Notes: generated from the letters alone by a model not told the origin. DNA of 64,000 nt from Dickeya zeae NCPPB 2538 (GCF_000406165.1 NZ_CM001977.1:1517437-1581436); one strand, 5' to 3'; numbered from the stretch's first letter, positions 9,763 through 19,721 are shown. A program made the numbers and translations.

Positions 9763-10485
9763 ATGGAAAAATGTGTCGCGATATTAGGCGCAGGTCCTGG
9801 GTTGGGTAAATCATTAGCCCGGAGCTATGGGCGCGAAGGGTATACAATCGCGCTAGTGGCACGGCGTGCCAGTACATTAAAAATAATAGCGGGAGAACTT
9901 GAATCGGAGGGGATCGCTACGGCGATATTTACCGCCGATTTTTTGAATCAGGCAGAGTTGGTCGCGACAATTTCTGCCATTCAGAACCAGTGTGGCCGTA
10001 TCGAGACGCTGTACTATGGGCCCAATGCACCCGAAGCGTTCGTGCCTGCGTTTTCGCTTCATGTGGATGAGGTAAAAGCGAAGATGGACCTCTTCTTCTA
10101 TGGGCTGGTAGCCGCCGTGAGTACGGTGTTACCCGCGATGAGAAAGGCCGGCAGTGGAACCATTCTGGTGGGGCTCGGCGGCTCGGCGTCACAGGGATTG
10201 CCTTTCATGAGTGGCCCAGGGCCGGCGCTCGCTGCGGCAAGAAATTACCTGTACTCATTGCATGGAGAACTCGCAGCCGAAGGGGTGTATGTCGGTATGC
10301 TGAATTTGTCCGCCGTCATTAAAAATAGCGGTTGGGAAACAAAGATGAAGTCTGGCGACATCAAATTAGATTTGCCACCCGGTTTTGTCATCCCTGACGT
10401 TGAGCCTGACTTTCTGGCTGAACTGTTGCGACAGGCGGCAAAACAGCGTCAGGTACCAGAACTGGTATACCCGACACCGCGCTGA
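9763..10485 (+). CDS. SDR-fold protein lacking the catalytic Tyr-Lys pair
   Basis: A 240-residue Rossmann protein with an N-terminal dinucleotide motif GAGPGLGKSLA. ATG 9763 is chosen because AGGTGA lies 7 bases upstream; the frame stays open to earlier starts at 9715 and 9721. The segment that should hold YxxxK reads GPALAAARNYLYS, with neither Tyr nor Lys in register, so standard dehydrogenase chemistry looks unlikely. It may bind NAD(P) without turnover or use a different mechanism. It converges on a LysR gene, with a GC-rich hairpin at 10493-10512 between their ends. Confidence 0.8.
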   Translation: MEKCVAILGAGPGLGKSLARSYGREGYTIALVARRASTLKIIAGELESEGIATAIFTADFLNQAELVATISAIQNQCGRIETLYYGPNAPEAFVPAFSLHVDEVKAKMDLFFYGLVAAVSTVLPAMRKAGSGTILVGLGGSASQGLPFMSGPGPALAAARNYLYSLHGELAAEGVYVGMLNLSAVIKNSGWETKMKSGDIKLDLPPGFVIPDVEPDFLAELLRQAAKQRQVPELVYPTPR

Positions 10486-10492
10486 AGGCAAG

Positions 10493-10512
10493 GGCAGGCC
10501 GTCGGGCCTGCC
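10493..10512. terminator. GC-rich hairpin between convergent genes
   Basis: GGCAGGCC and GGCCTGCC form an 8-bp stem with a GTCG loop between the convergent SDR and LysR genes. No T-run follows on either strand, so termination by it is uncertain. Confidence 0.4.
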
Positions 10513-10567
10513 GTTGTGAACAACACACTGATTGCGTTAGCGCTACTTGTGCCGCGCCAACCCTGGT

Positions 10568-11488
10568 TCACCCCTGTTGGGGAGTTGCATGTTGCATGGC
10601 GGCAACTTTTTTGAGCTCATCAAGCAACCATCGCCCCGCAGGCCCCGGTGGCATATCTGTGCGATAAATGGCTGAAATGGACATGGAAACGTTAGCGCGG
10701 GTTTCCTCAAACTCCAGCGCGACCAGACTGCCGTTAGCGATATCTGACGCTATTGCATGCAGCGGCATGCCTCCAAAACCCAACCCTGCTTTCAGAAATG
10801 CATACTTGGCGCTGAGGTCAGACAGGCGCCAGGTCTGGGGAGACAGTACTCCCATGTCCGTTGGATTGGCATGATGCGAGCGATCGCTGAGCACCAGTTG
10901 GATATGCTTTTTCAGTTCACGTGTCGGAATGGCTTCGCGGTATTGCGCCAGTGGATGCTGTGGTGAGGCGACCATTAAATAGGGTAGTGTCATCACATGC
11001 TCACTGGTTAATTCGGGCTGATCCTCAAACAAGGGGGCTCGTACACCGAAGGAGCATTGCCCGGCCAGAACCGGTTCAATGACCGCCCCCATGCCTTCGA
11101 CAGAAAGACGCAACGGCGTGCGAGGAAAGTGACGCTGAAATGAACTGACAGCTTGCGTTAACACGCTGATCGGCAAAAAGACATGAACGACTATCTGTAG
11201 CTCCGGTTCAAGCCCCACCGCCATGCCTTTAGCCCGAGCTTTGAGCCGATCCATGTCGTTGGCGACCTGACGGGCATCCGCAAGCAGCTCACGTCCTATC
11301 GCGGTTAACATCGGGCGTCGACTGGAGCGATCAAACAGTTGAACACCCAGTTGTCCTTCAAGATTAGCCAACGTCTGACTGACGACGGATTGCGCCCGGC
11401 CTATTCGTCGGCCCGCTTCAGAGAAACTGCCATAATCGGCAGCAGCGATGAATGTACGCAATTGGTCTAAGGTGACGGCTTCGAGCAT
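10568..11488 (-). CDS. LysR-family transcriptional regulator
   Basis: A 306-residue regulator. The N-terminal winged helix-turn-helix is clear: TLDQLRTFIAAADYGSFSEA, then GRRIGRAQSVVSQTLANLEG. A periplasmic-binding-protein-like effector domain follows from about residue 90. It converges with the SDR at 9763-10485 and its promoter faces the intergenic region at 11489 onward, which has no intact divergent gene, so its target cannot be read from context. The SDR or the azoreductase are candidates. Confidence 0.9.
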   Translation of the reverse strand: MLEAVTLDQLRTFIAAADYGSFSEAGRRIGRAQSVVSQTLANLEGQLGVQLFDRSSRRPMLTAIGRELLADARQVANDMDRLKARAKGMAVGLEPELQIVVHVFLPISVLTQAVSSFQRHFPRTPLRLSVEGMGAVIEPVLAGQCSFGVRAPLFEDQPELTSEHVMTLPYLMVASPQHPLAQYREAIPTRELKKHIQLVLSDRSHHANPTDMGVLSPQTWRLSDLSAKYAFLKAGLGFGGMPLHAIASDIANGSLVALEFEETRANVSMSISAIYRTDMPPGPAGRWLLDELKKVAAMQHATPQQG

Positions 11489-11655
11489 CTATCTGTCCTT
11501 TAGATATGTTTTCATCAAAAGGATAGCAAATAAGGATAGTTACTGGCGGTCTATTAGCAGGCGCAAGCGGGGCATTCTATAAAGTGAGCGCCATGGAGCG
11601 ATGATTGGCTGTTTCAGACGTGAGATGAGAAGGGGAGTGCCTGAGTGAGTCAGTG

Positions 11656-11772
11656 ATGCATGGGGATGTAAAATGGGAAAGCGATCACAAATCGCTGATG
11701 GACGCGGCACTGGACAAAGATACCCAACGAATCAAACAACTGATGAATCATCACATACAGCAGAGGCATTGA
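11656..11772 (+). pseudogene. Remnant of a GntR/FadR-type regulator (C-terminal end)
   Basis: A 38-codon frame ending in TGA resembles the last helices of GntR-family FCD ligand-binding domains: SDHKSLMDAALDKDTQRI, then KQLMNHHI. No DNA-binding domain or upstream part is present between the LysR start and this point, so only the 3' tail of the gene survives. The rest of the 11489-11950 gap shows no gene. Confidence 0.5.
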
Positions 11773-11950
11773 TCGGTTTATTTGATGGCAATGGCACATT
11801 GGTCGTATTGCCAGCTTGAATAGCAGCGTCACTATTGCCCCCCCACAGGGAACACAGCCTGAAGTTCACTGTGAGGGGGTAAACCCGGTGCTATCTGTGA
11901 GTGACCGCCGTTCCTGGAAGGCGGCTGAGGCATGTCCCCATGGATACCTG

Positions 11951-13147
11951 TCAGTGTTTAGGTTTCCCGGCAGGTCTTTCGGCCACAACCTGATTATTGA
12001 TGGCATACACGGTGCAACTGGCGGCACCTGGATGTTGCCATTTTCGGCAGTTCGTCAGTGCCAGTTGTACCGCGTTCTGTGTATTTCGCATACTGTACGC
12101 CGTTCCCCAGCTACCACTAGGGTCAATTGCAAAGGCTTTTTCGTAACGCTGGCTCGCTTCGTAAAAGCTGAATTCCTTCCGTCCGGCGGCATTCAACTGG
12201 GCAGGATAGGGCAGATGGGTTTTGGGCAGTGCGGCAACCTCTCTGAACGGAAGATGGTGCTGCTCCAGAAAATCGGCTACTTGCTGCCACCAGAAATTCT
12301 CCGGCGCATCTTCCATAAAGGTGTGCCCGTTATTTTCGTACGGGGGCATCAGAATGAATGTTGCGTTACCTCCACCACGTTGATACACATTCAGCATCTC
12401 TCTGGCTATGGACGGGGGAAACGCCTGGTCATTCTCGGTGTAAAGCCAGAGTGTAGGGAGACGTGCCGTCCGCCCATACAGTTCGAATGCCTTTAATAGT
12501 CCGGCTTTGTCACAAAAGGACTTTCCATCAATCGCACCTCTTCCCCCGTCAAAATTAATAATGGCCTGTACCCCTGCCGGATTGACCGCGCCGGTCGCCA
12601 TGACCGCGAAGCCACCAGAAGACATGCCCGCGAGGATTGCCTGATTTTCTGACGCCCAGGGCTGGCGGCGGATCGCATCAAGTGCCGCCGTGATATTGTT
12701 TTTATCGATTTCTCCTGCTCGCTCATGCCGGGGCGCATTGCAGGAACTCCCGTCATACTCAGTCGGTCCGCTTGATTGCCCATATCCCTGACGCAGAACG
12801 GTGACGGCCGCGTAGCCGTGCCGCGCAAATGCAATAGCCGTGGACGAAAACTCGGCTGGTGACGCTGTCATGCGGTCATATACCTCGGAGAACGAACTGC
12901 CATTTGTTATCAGCACGATGGGCAGTCGGCCGGTAGTGACGGGACGGGTCACGAACGCATCCAGTGTCGCGGGTTCGCCGTTAGCCAGTGTCACTTGCAG
13001 CAAAAGCGGTTCTCTTATCAGTCCGGCAAGCTGTTGCCGATTGTCTGATGTGGTTGATGTCGATGCGGCATGTGCCGAAGCGGTAACGGCAAGGAAAATG
13101 AAAGAGAGCAATCTTATTCTGAGCCTGGCCATGAAGATCTGTTGCAT
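11951..13147 (-). CDS. Secreted alpha/beta hydrolase (dienelactone hydrolase-like)
   Basis: A 398-residue protein with a cleavable signal peptide (hydrophobic LLSFIFLAVTASAHA, cleavage likely after AHA), so it is periplasmic or exported. The alpha/beta hydrolase nucleophile elbow is GMSSGG and a late NNGHTF supplies the probable catalytic His. A further domain of about 100 residues follows with ASQRYEKAFAIDPSG, a segment common in periplasmic hydrolases of this size. AAGGA lies about 9 bases before ATG 13147; an internal ATG at 13132 is an alternative. The substrate is unknown. It is monocistronic, with no neighbour on its strand within 390 bases. Confidence 0.82.
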   Translation of the reverse strand: MQQIFMARLRIRLLSFIFLAVTASAHAASTSTTSDNRQQLAGLIREPLLLQVTLANGEPATLDAFVTRPVTTGRLPIVLITNGSSFSEVYDRMTASPAEFSSTAIAFARHGYAAVTVLRQGYGQSSGPTEYDGSSCNAPRHERAGEIDKNNITAALDAIRRQPWASENQAILAGMSSGGFAVMATGAVNPAGVQAIINFDGGRGAIDGKSFCDKAGLLKAFELYGRTARLPTLWLYTENDQAFPPSIAREMLNVYQRGGGNATFILMPPYENNGHTFMEDAPENFWWQQVADFLEQHHLPFREVAALPKTHLPYPAQLNAAGRKEFSFYEASQRYEKAFAIDPSGSWGTAYSMRNTQNAVQLALTNCRKWQHPGAASCTVYAINNQVVAERPAGKPKH

Positions 13148-13540
13148 TGGCTGAAATCCTTATGGTGAATGTGTAGTGCACCGGTATTCAAAATGGATTG
13201 ATTATGGCTAATGACGGCTTCTGGTATAACGACATTTATTAATTAACACGGTGCGTTTATATTAACGGCAGTGATTGTCTTCATCCTTACCATTCAGGTG
13301 AGTCAGAACTCAAAAGCTCAGTGAATGGTGCCGCTGTAATCGAAAAAACACACGGTGCTGACAGTGCCAGCCGATAATTGTATGCAGTGTAGCACCGCTC
13401 AATCATTCAGGTTCGCTTCTGAATAAATGAATTGACGCTATTCAGATGGTTTTTTTTTGTTAATTATTACCTCCCGGTAAAATGTATTTAAAAACGCTGA
13501 GTGTGACCTACCTCTAAAAAATTAACAGGATGCCGATATA

Positions 13541-13846
13541 TTACAGTTTTGGGGAAGACTCACTGTGCTTGTGCTTGTGCTTGTGCTTGTGCTGATGAGC
13601 AGGATTACATTCTTCATTCGTTCCCGGCAGATAATACTTTCCATCAGAAGACGGCGATGTTCCCCCTGGACAACCGCTCATGCCGGGTTTTCCATCTTTG
13701 CCACCTGGGAGCCCGGCCCCTCCGGCCTGGCTAACACTGGCTTTCTCCACAATAGTATTTTGATGGGCGATATCATCGTGTGCGGCGTAGGTTATAGTGG
13801 AAAATCCTAACGTAAACAGACAAATAGACGCTATTGCTTTGTTCAT
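13541..13846 (-). CDS. Small secreted Gly/His-Lys-rich protein
   Basis: A 101-residue protein with a clear Sec signal (MNKAIASICLFTLGFSTITYA). The mature part has a collagen-like Gly-rich stretch (GGAGLPGGKDGKPGMSG), two Cys residues and an alternating His-Lys tail (HQHKHKHKHKH) encoded by a perfect hexanucleotide repeat. The tail could bind Ni, Zn or Cu, and two Cys could form a disulfide. No family is recognised and no function is claimed. The start codon has an AAGGG-type binding site upstream. The gene is isolated, with an AT-rich stretch of 600 bases upstream that probably holds its promoter. Confidence 0.65.
   Translation of the reverse strand: MNKAIASICLFTLGFSTITYAAHDDIAHQNTIVEKASVSQAGGAGLPGGKDGKPGMSGCPGGTSPSSDGKYYLPGTNEECNPAHQHKHKHKHKHSESSPKL
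13564..13593 (+). repeat. Hexanucleotide tandem repeat, 5 x TGTGCT
   Basis: Five perfect copies of TGTGCT lie inside the small secreted protein gene and encode its His-Lys tail on the minus strand. Gain or loss of a unit keeps the frame and changes the tail by two residues. Confidence 0.9.
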
Positions 13847-14462
13847 GTATCACCCTTTACATTTTCAGTGTTATCAACGTTCGGTTATTGGACTGGGTTA
13901 TCATTCAAAAAATAGTAGAAAGATTTATATTTCAAACCATTCATAAGGATTCACAACCCAACATTATTTCTTTCACCCTACCATTTGGTCTATGAAGATA
14001 AGATGAAGCGTTAAATCATGTCATGCAAACGTGAAAGTAGTGCGATGATATTACCGAACAGCATCTGAGCATAAAGAAGGGTAAACATCATTACATTCAT
14101 TATTTCAAAATGTTATCTTTGTTGACAAATAACGTGAATAATAAATTAGATTACTGTCACCATGAATATTCATCCGGTACTTCATTATTTGGACTGTGGT
14201 GAATGATAAAATAAAATTACCATTGCCATAACAAGTATCAACATATTTTATTCATAACGCCCTCATCAAAAGGGCAATGTATCCGATGTGCGTGCTCAGA
14301 ATTGTACCTGTAGCCGGACTTGCCGGTATTTTTACCAGCAAGCGTGTTACGCATTTGAATAACCGATCGCTGACTCCAACGGTAGCAGTGCTGCGAGTGG
14401 TGTCGGGCCAGAAACAAACATTATTCACTGTACAGTGGTTGCTATCGTCGAAGGCAGGTCAT
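13847..14462. other. Long AT-rich intergenic stretch without a recognisable gene
   Basis: About 615 bases with many short A/T runs. It holds the promoter region of the His-rich protein gene. Short open frames near 14277-14460 show no recognisable protein features. Confidence 0.5.
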
Positions 14463-15365
14463 TTAAGAAATCTTAAGCATATGATCCAGAAAAGCACGCA
14501 CCGCAGGATTAGAGCGACGGCTTTCATGCCAGACAGCCGAAATATTGCGACGCTCCACCGCAAAATCTGCGAGTACAGGAACTAATTTTTTCTCCCTTAC
14601 CAGAGATGCGGCCATAAAATCCGAAGCCATACCTATTCCGGCTCCGGCAGCCATTGCTGCGATGATCGCTTCGCTTGCATCAACAATCACTGTTGACGGA
14701 GGCACTATTTCAACCTCCCTCTCTCCGATGCAAAACGGCCAGCGAAAAAGTTGCCCCGTATTTTGGTAACGCAGATTAATCGTTTTATGCCCGATGAGGT
14801 CATTGGGGTGTGTCGGAAGGGGGCTATAGGCTAAATATTCAGGCGAGGCATAACAACCTATCTGATACGGCGGAAGACGACGTGATAGCAGATTGGAGTC
14901 CGCGAGATCACCCATCCGAATGGCAATATCAATATTTTCATCAACGATGCTTACCACTCGGTCGCTCAAGCGTAAATCAATCGTCACTTTTGGATGAAGT
15001 GCGCAAAATTCGGCAAGCACCGGCGCAATCATATGGATACCCACCGGTAACGATGCCGCAATGCGTAACATCCCTGCTGGCTCGGCGCATGAGCGCTTTG
15101 CTACCTGTTCTATCTCCTCGGCATCCCGTAATAACTGCAAAGCCCGTTCATGCAGCTCACGCCCTGCGGCAGTCAATACGAGCGAACGCGTTGTTCGGGT
15201 GAATAAGGTGACGCCGAGATGCTTCTCCAGTCGCTGAATACTCTTACTGATGGCTGAGGGCGAAACGGAAAGCGAGCGGGCAGCGGCAGTATAGCTACCT
15301 AAAGCGCCTGCACGTGCGAACGCAATGAGACCCGTGAGTCTTTCAAAACCAATTTGTTCCTTCAT
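14463..15365 (-). CDS. LysR-family transcriptional regulator
   Basis: A 300-residue regulator with an N-terminal helix-turn-helix ([20 protein letters not shown]) and an effector domain typical of the CrgA/YhjC-like branch ([18 protein letters not shown]). It is transcribed divergently from the zinc-type reductase gene at 15457, with about 90 bases between them. That is the usual LysR arrangement and suggests it controls the reductase and the monooxygenase behind it (inference). Confidence 0.9.
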   Translation of the reverse strand: MKEQIGFERLTGLIAFARAGALGSYTAAARSLSVSPSAISKSIQRLEKHLGVTLFTRTTRSLVLTAAGRELHERALQLLRDAEEIEQVAKRSCAEPAGMLRIAASLPVGIHMIAPVLAEFCALHPKVTIDLRLSDRVVSIVDENIDIAIRMGDLADSNLLSRRLPPYQIGCYASPEYLAYSPLPTHPNDLIGHKTINLRYQNTGQLFRWPFCIGEREVEIVPPSTVIVDASEAIIAAMAAGAGIGMASDFMAASLVREKKLVPVLADFAVERRNISAVWHESRRSNPAVRAFLDHMLKIS

Positions 15366-15456
15366 GGCATAAGTAAAGCGAAATTCAGCTACATTATCAA
15401 TCCTGAGTATTGGTCGTATGCTCTGTCACCTGAGTACCTTTTAGAGCGAGATGGTA

Positions 15457-16473
15457 ATGACAGAGATGATGAAAGCAGTACAGCTACATGCGTTTGGCGG
15501 GCCAGATAATCTGCTTTATGAAGACACACCCATGCCACGGGTGGGAAATGACGATGTTCTTGTCCTCGTGCGGGCGGCCAGCCTTAATCCGCCAGACTGG
15601 TATCTGCGTGACGGTTATCGGGCACTGCCGCCGGAATGGTGGCCACATCCCGCTTTCCCGCTCATTTTAGGTACTGACGTGTCCGGCGTCGTCGCAGCGG
15701 CCGGTAAAAATGTTACGGAGTTCAGCACCGGAGATGAGGTCTATTCGATGGTGCGCTTTCCTGAGAGGGTGATGGCGGGCAGTGGTGCCTATGCAGACTA
15801 TGTCAGCGTTCCTGCATCAGAGCTGGCGCTGAAACCTCGGGGAATCGGACATGTTGAAGCAGCAGGCGCGCCGATGTCACTCCTCACGGCCTGGCAGTTT
15901 CTTATCGACACGGGGCATGATGCACCGAATCCTTTCCAGTCTTTTCCTCACAAGGCAGTGCCATTAGCCGGTCGGACCGTATTGATCAATGGTGCCGGTG
16001 GCGGCGTGGGACATCTTGCCGTGCAACTTGCTCGTTGGAAAGGTGCGCGGGTGATTGCGGTGGCGTCTTCGCGCAATGAGGCGCTGTTACGTGACCTGGG
16101 CGTTGACGAATTTATCGACTACACCACAACAGCGGCCGAGAGTGCCGTAAAAAATGTTGATCTCGTCCTTGATGCGGTTGGTGGCGCCAATATGGGGCGC
16201 TTTCTGCGCTGCATAAGACCAGGTGGTGCATTATTTCTCGTTAATCCTTTGGGTTTTTCCGCAAGGAGTGAGGCCGCCCAAAAAGATATTTTGGTGTCAT
16301 CAACACAAGTACGCTCCAGCGGTGCGCAATTATCTGAAGCGGGCCGTCTTCTGGAACAAGGCGTTATTCGGGTTGTCATTGATAGCACCTATCCGTTAGC
16401 CATGGCCTCTGCTGCCCATCAGCGTGCCGCAATGGGAAGTATTCAGGGCAAAATTGTGCTGACAAATTTTTGA
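15457..16473 (+). CDS. MDR-family NAD(P)H-dependent reductase/quinone oxidoreductase
   Basis: A roughly 338-residue medium-chain reductase. The catalytic-domain start MKAVQLHAFGGPDNL and the cofactor motif NGAGGGVGHLAVQLARWKGA are clear. It lacks the structural-zinc Cys cluster, so it fits the zinc-independent quinone reductase branch. Several ATGs cluster at 15451, 15457, 15466 and 15469; 15457 is taken because GAG at 15448-15450 then has a 6-base spacing. It is divergent from a LysR regulator and followed by a small monooxygenase, a pairing seen in quinone or aromatic stress loci. Confidence 0.85.
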   Translation: MTEMMKAVQLHAFGGPDNLLYEDTPMPRVGNDDVLVLVRAASLNPPDWYLRDGYRALPPEWWPHPAFPLILGTDVSGVVAAAGKNVTEFSTGDEVYSMVRFPERVMAGSGAYADYVSVPASELALKPRGIGHVEAAGAPMSLLTAWQFLIDTGHDAPNPFQSFPHKAVPLAGRTVLINGAGGGVGHLAVQLARWKGARVIAVASSRNEALLRDLGVDEFIDYTTTAAESAVKNVDLVLDAVGGANMGRFLRCIRPGGALFLVNPLGFSARSEAAQKDILVSSTQVRSSGAQLSEAGRLLEQGVIRVVIDSTYPLAMASAAHQRAAMGSIQGKIVLTNF

Positions 16474-16534
16474 TAATCACTTTCCCGACCTGCCCTTGTA
16501 TGACGGTCGGGGAGTAACAGAAAAGGCAAAGAAG

Positions 16535-16840
16535 ATGCTCATTATTTCTGGTCATGTGGTTATTGACCCCTCTGACCTACAGCCATTTATGGCTGATATA
16601 AGGTTACTCGCTCAAACCGTGCGAAAGCGTGAAGGAAACCTCGCCTATGACATGGCGGTAGAGGATCCTCTGGTTGCAAGAGTGCTCGTATCTGAACGTT
16701 GGCAAGATCAGGAGGCACTCACTGCGCATCTTGCAGCGACCAACACCCAGGCATTTCTCACTCGCTGGGAGGGGCGCATAAAGGGAGACGTCCTGAAATA
16801 TGACGCCTTTAACGAAAGAGGTCTTTTGGATGTGCCGTGA
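16535..16840 (+). CDS. Antibiotic biosynthesis monooxygenase (ABM/YgiN-like) domain protein
   Basis: A 101-residue ferredoxin-like-fold protein with the ABM pattern: a beta strand at MLIISGHVVIDP, a helix with TVRKREGNLAYD, then SERWQDQEALTAHLA. Relatives are small cofactor-free quinol monooxygenases. It starts 61 bases after the reductase stop on the same strand and probably forms an operon with it, so the pair may cycle quinone and quinol (inference). Confidence 0.82.
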   Translation: MLIISGHVVIDPSDLQPFMADIRLLAQTVRKREGNLAYDMAVEDPLVARVLVSERWQDQEALTAHLAATNTQAFLTRWEGRIKGDVLKYDAFNERGLLDVP

Positions 16841-17371
16841 CAATGTAATAACGATTGAATGTGTTGAGGGTAAACGTATTTCATCGTAGGAAGAATAACA
16901 TGTTAACTATTTAACGGGGCTTCTGTTTGCGTTTTCCAGAGCGTGATCATAAGTGCATCATCTTTCACAAAGATGGCCGGATAATCGTCGCGTCGTTTCA
17001 GGAAGAATTCGTAGCGATGCTGATCTCTTCTGCAGGGTTGCCGCTCTGGGCAGCCCGTGTTGTTTGCTTCGGTTCAGGAAAGGGCAGACATCATCCGGAT
17101 CCGTGGGCCGGTTAAACCCACTGTGTTTTCAAGAATTCAGACCGCCTTATTTTTACAGGATTTTTTTACCCTGCCTCTCCCTAACCCGGCATCCATCCCT
17201 CACACTGAGAACGTACGGAACAACCCGCCGGACATCGAGTTTTCGTTCCGGTACGCAACCGCGTTATATAATTTTTTTGCCAAAATTGCGTTTTGTTATT
17301 GATTTTAAATCATTTAATGAATGCGATCTGATGGTGGAAAAAAAAGATGAGTGACTAACACTTGACCGAGG
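16841..17371. other. Intergenic stretch with no recognisable gene
   Basis: About 530 bases. Short frames at 16927-17354 show no domain or gene-like start context. A GTACGGAAC / GTTCCGGTAC-type inverted pair lies near 17211-17256. The 3' end holds the promoter and operator of the TetR gene. Confidence 0.45.
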
Positions 17372-17385
17372 AGAACGATCGTTCT
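17372..17385. promoter_or_regulatory. Palindromic TetR-type operator
   Basis: AGAACGATCGTTCT is a perfect 14-bp palindrome ending 11 bases before the tetR-like start codon. Its position suggests autoregulation by the adjacent gene product. Confidence 0.6.
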
Positions 17386-17396
17386 ACCATTAATCT

Positions 17397-17963
17397 ATGA
17401 ACAAAAACACGACTAACACACGAGATAAAATTCTCGCCACCGCTGAAGACCTCATCTACCAGAACGGTATTCATGCCACCGGTATGGATCTTCTGGTGAA
17501 GACCTCAGGCGTTGCCCGGAAAAGTATTTATCGCCATTTCACGAACAAGGATGAAGTGGTTGCCGCGGCGCTGAGTGCGCGTGATGTGCGCTGGATGGAG
17601 TGGTTCAGGACGGAATGCGACAAAGCGGATACGCCGCAGGAGCGCATCCTGAATATGTTTACCGTACTTAAAGGCTGGTTCGAGTCGGAGGGATATCGCG
17701 GATGCGCGTTTATCAACACGGCAGGCGAAGTGGGGGACTCTGCCGATCCGGTTCGTCAAATAGCCAGACTGCACAAACAGAAACTACTGGATTACGTGCT
17801 TGAGCTTACCGGGCAACTGAATATAGAGCAGCCGTTACCTCTGGCCCGGCAGCTACTGATATTGATAGAAGGCGCTATCACTATGTCACGTGTTATGGGT
17901 GATTACAGCGCCGCCGATGATGCAAAAGATGTTGCTCAACTGTTACTGAAACCAATCTCGTAG
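17397..17963 (+). CDS. TetR-family transcriptional repressor
   Basis: A 188-residue regulator. The N-terminal helix-turn-helix reads [20 protein letters not shown], followed by [15 protein letters not shown]. The C-terminal all-helical part ([20 protein letters not shown]) is like the YcdC/LfrR-type branch. A perfect palindrome sits just upstream. The NTF2-like gene follows 64 bases downstream on the same strand and is a likely regulated partner. Confidence 0.9.
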   Translation: MNKNTTNTRDKILATAEDLIYQNGIHATGMDLLVKTSGVARKSIYRHFTNKDEVVAAALSARDVRWMEWFRTECDKADTPQERILNMFTVLKGWFESEGYRGCAFINTAGEVGDSADPVRQIARLHKQKLLDYVLELTGQLNIEQPLPLARQLLILIEGAITMSRVMGDYSAADDAKDVAQLLLKPIS

Positions 17964-18027
17964 CAGCGACCTGAGTTCCAAAGATGAAACACTCACTGAA
18001 ATATCCAATTCTACTGGAGGCACCACC

Positions 18028-18504
18028 ATGTCCGATTCACAAATCCGTCCGCCACTGCCGCCGTTCACCCGCGAGTCCGCGATTGAAAAAGTAAGGCTTG
18101 CTGAAGATGGCTGGAACACCCGCGATGCCGATAAAGTGTCGCTCGCCTACTCTCTGGATACCAAATGGCGCAACCGCGCAGAGTTTGCCAATAATCGTGA
18201 AGAGGCCAGGGGGTTCCTCGAACGCAAATGGAAAAAAGAGCTGGAGTACCGTCTCATCAAGGAACTGTGGGCCTTTGACGGTGACCGCATTGCTGTCCGG
18301 TACGCTTATGAGTGGCGTGATGACTCCGGTAACTGGTTCCGTTCTTACGGCAACGAAAACTGGGAATTCGGTGAAGACGGGCTGATGCATCATCGCTATG
18401 CATGTATCAATGATATGCCTATCAAAGAAAGTGAGCGCAAGTTCCACTGGCCTCTGGGACGTCGTCCGGATGACCATCCGGGTTTATCTGAGCTGGGCCT
18501 GTAG
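18028..18504 (+). CDS. DUF1348 / NTF2-like (SnoaL-fold) protein
   Basis: A 158-residue protein matching the DUF1348 family in length and layout: [19 protein letters not shown], then [20 protein letters not shown], a strand-rich [19 protein letters not shown], and the C-terminal [11 protein letters not shown] followed by RRPDDHPGL. The fold is a cone-shaped NTF2 barrel with a ligand cavity; no reaction is established. A consensus site (ACTGGAGG) precedes the ATG. TetR plus DUF1348 pairs are common in proteobacteria, so the two likely form one unit. Confidence 0.88.
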   Translation: MSDSQIRPPLPPFTRESAIEKVRLAEDGWNTRDADKVSLAYSLDTKWRNRAEFANNREEARGFLERKWKKELEYRLIKELWAFDGDRIAVRYAYEWRDDSGNWFRSYGNENWEFGEDGLMHHRYACINDMPIKESERKFHWPLGRRPDDHPGLSELGL

Positions 18505-18713
18505 CTTTCCCTGTTTCCCTCATTGGGTGTCCGGCACTGTGTCCTGGCCGGACGCTTGTCTCACCGGTGTGACGCTACGTCGTGCCAGTCGAAGCGGGAT
18601 GAATGTCGTATTAAACAAAATGGGTACTGCTCTCAGGGTGGCGATGTGCTTGAGGTTTATCCATTTAAATAGCGAGCGATTTAATCGCAATCAACTTAAA
18701 TAAAGGTAACAAC

Positions 18714-19721
18714 ATGAATATGAAATCTGCTTTTCTGTCTGCCGCAATGGCAGCCGTTTCAGCCAACTGTCTTGCTGATGTATCTGCACCGGAACGTCAT
18801 GTTCAGCAGTTCCTGAATGCACTGAACGGGAGTGGTGGAACCCCGATTGAACAGTTGTCACCACAAGCGGCACGTCAGGTATTGATCGATGCCCAGAAAG
18901 GGGCAACGTTGCCTGCCGCTGATGTCAGTGAAAAAACGATCAATGTCGACGGGAAAAATATAACGCTGAACATTGTCAGGCCGCATAACGTGCAGGGAAC
19001 CTTGCCGGTGTTCATGTTCTTCCACGGTGGCGGCTGGATCCTGGGTGATTTCATGACGCACGAGCGGCTCGTTCGTGACCTGGTCAGCGAATCCGGTGCG
19101 GCGGCTGTCTTTGTCAACTACACGCCATCCCCGGAAGCGCATTTCCCGGTTGCGATTAACCAGGCTTATGCGGCGACCCGCTGGGTCTCAGAGCATGGCA
19201 GTGAAATCGGCGTCGACGGTAAGCGCTTAGCGCTGGTCGGCAACAGCGTGGGAGGGAACATGGTTGCTGCTGTGGCGCTTCAGGCCAAACAGCATAAGTC
19301 GCCTGCAATTCGCTTCGATGTCATGTTGTGGCCAGTCACTGACGCGAATTTTGATACCGGTTCTTATCATCAGTATCAGAACGGCTATTTCCTGACACGG
19401 AACATGATGAAGTGGTTCTGGGATGCCTACACGACAAAAGAGAGTGAACGCAGTAACGTTCTCGCTTCTCCGCTACGCGCAACGCATGAGCAGTTGCAAG
19501 GGTTACCGCCTACACTGATCCAGACCGCCGAATTTGACGTGCTTCGTGATGAGGGTGAAGCATTTGGCCGTAAACTTGATGCCGCTGGTGTCGACGTGAC
19601 GGTAACCCGCTATAACGGTCTGATCCATGATTTCGGTTTGCTCAATGCGCTGAGTGATGTTCCTGCCGTGCGGGCCGCGGTAGGTCAGGCTGCGGGTCAA
19701 CTGAAAGAACATCTGAAATAA
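18714..19721 (+). CDS. Secreted HSL-family alpha/beta hydrolase (esterase/lipase)
   Basis: A 335-residue protein with a signal peptide (AFLSAAMAAVSANCLA). The hormone-sensitive-lipase family motifs are HGGGW in MFFHGGGWILGDF (oxyanion hole) and GNSVGGN (nucleophile Ser). Asp and His are seen in AEFDVLRDEG and IHDFGLLN. It probably hydrolyses short-chain esters in the periplasm. It stands alone, 209 bases after the DUF1348 gene, with an AAAGGTAAC binding site before the ATG. Confidence 0.9.
   Translation: MNMKSAFLSAAMAAVSANCLADVSAPERHVQQFLNALNGSGGTPIEQLSPQAARQVLIDAQKGATLPAADVSEKTINVDGKNITLNIVRPHNVQGTLPVFMFFHGGGWILGDFMTHERLVRDLVSESGAAAVFVNYTPSPEAHFPVAINQAYAATRWVSEHGSEIGVDGKRLALVGNSVGGNMVAAVALQAKQHKSPAIRFDVMLWPVTDANFDTGSYHQYQNGYFLTRNMMKWFWDAYTTKESERSNVLASPLRATHEQLQGLPPTLIQTAEFDVLRDEGEAFGRKLDAAGVDVTVTRYNGLIHDFGLLNALSDVPAVRAAVGQAAGQLKEHLK

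Noticed and set aside
14277..14585. A 102-codon frame before the LysR gene
   Set aside because: It runs antisense into the LysR 3' end and has no recognised domain or binding site.
16927..17354. Overlapping short frames before the TetR gene
   Set aside because: No start context or domain; two frames cover the same bases with equally unlikely proteins.
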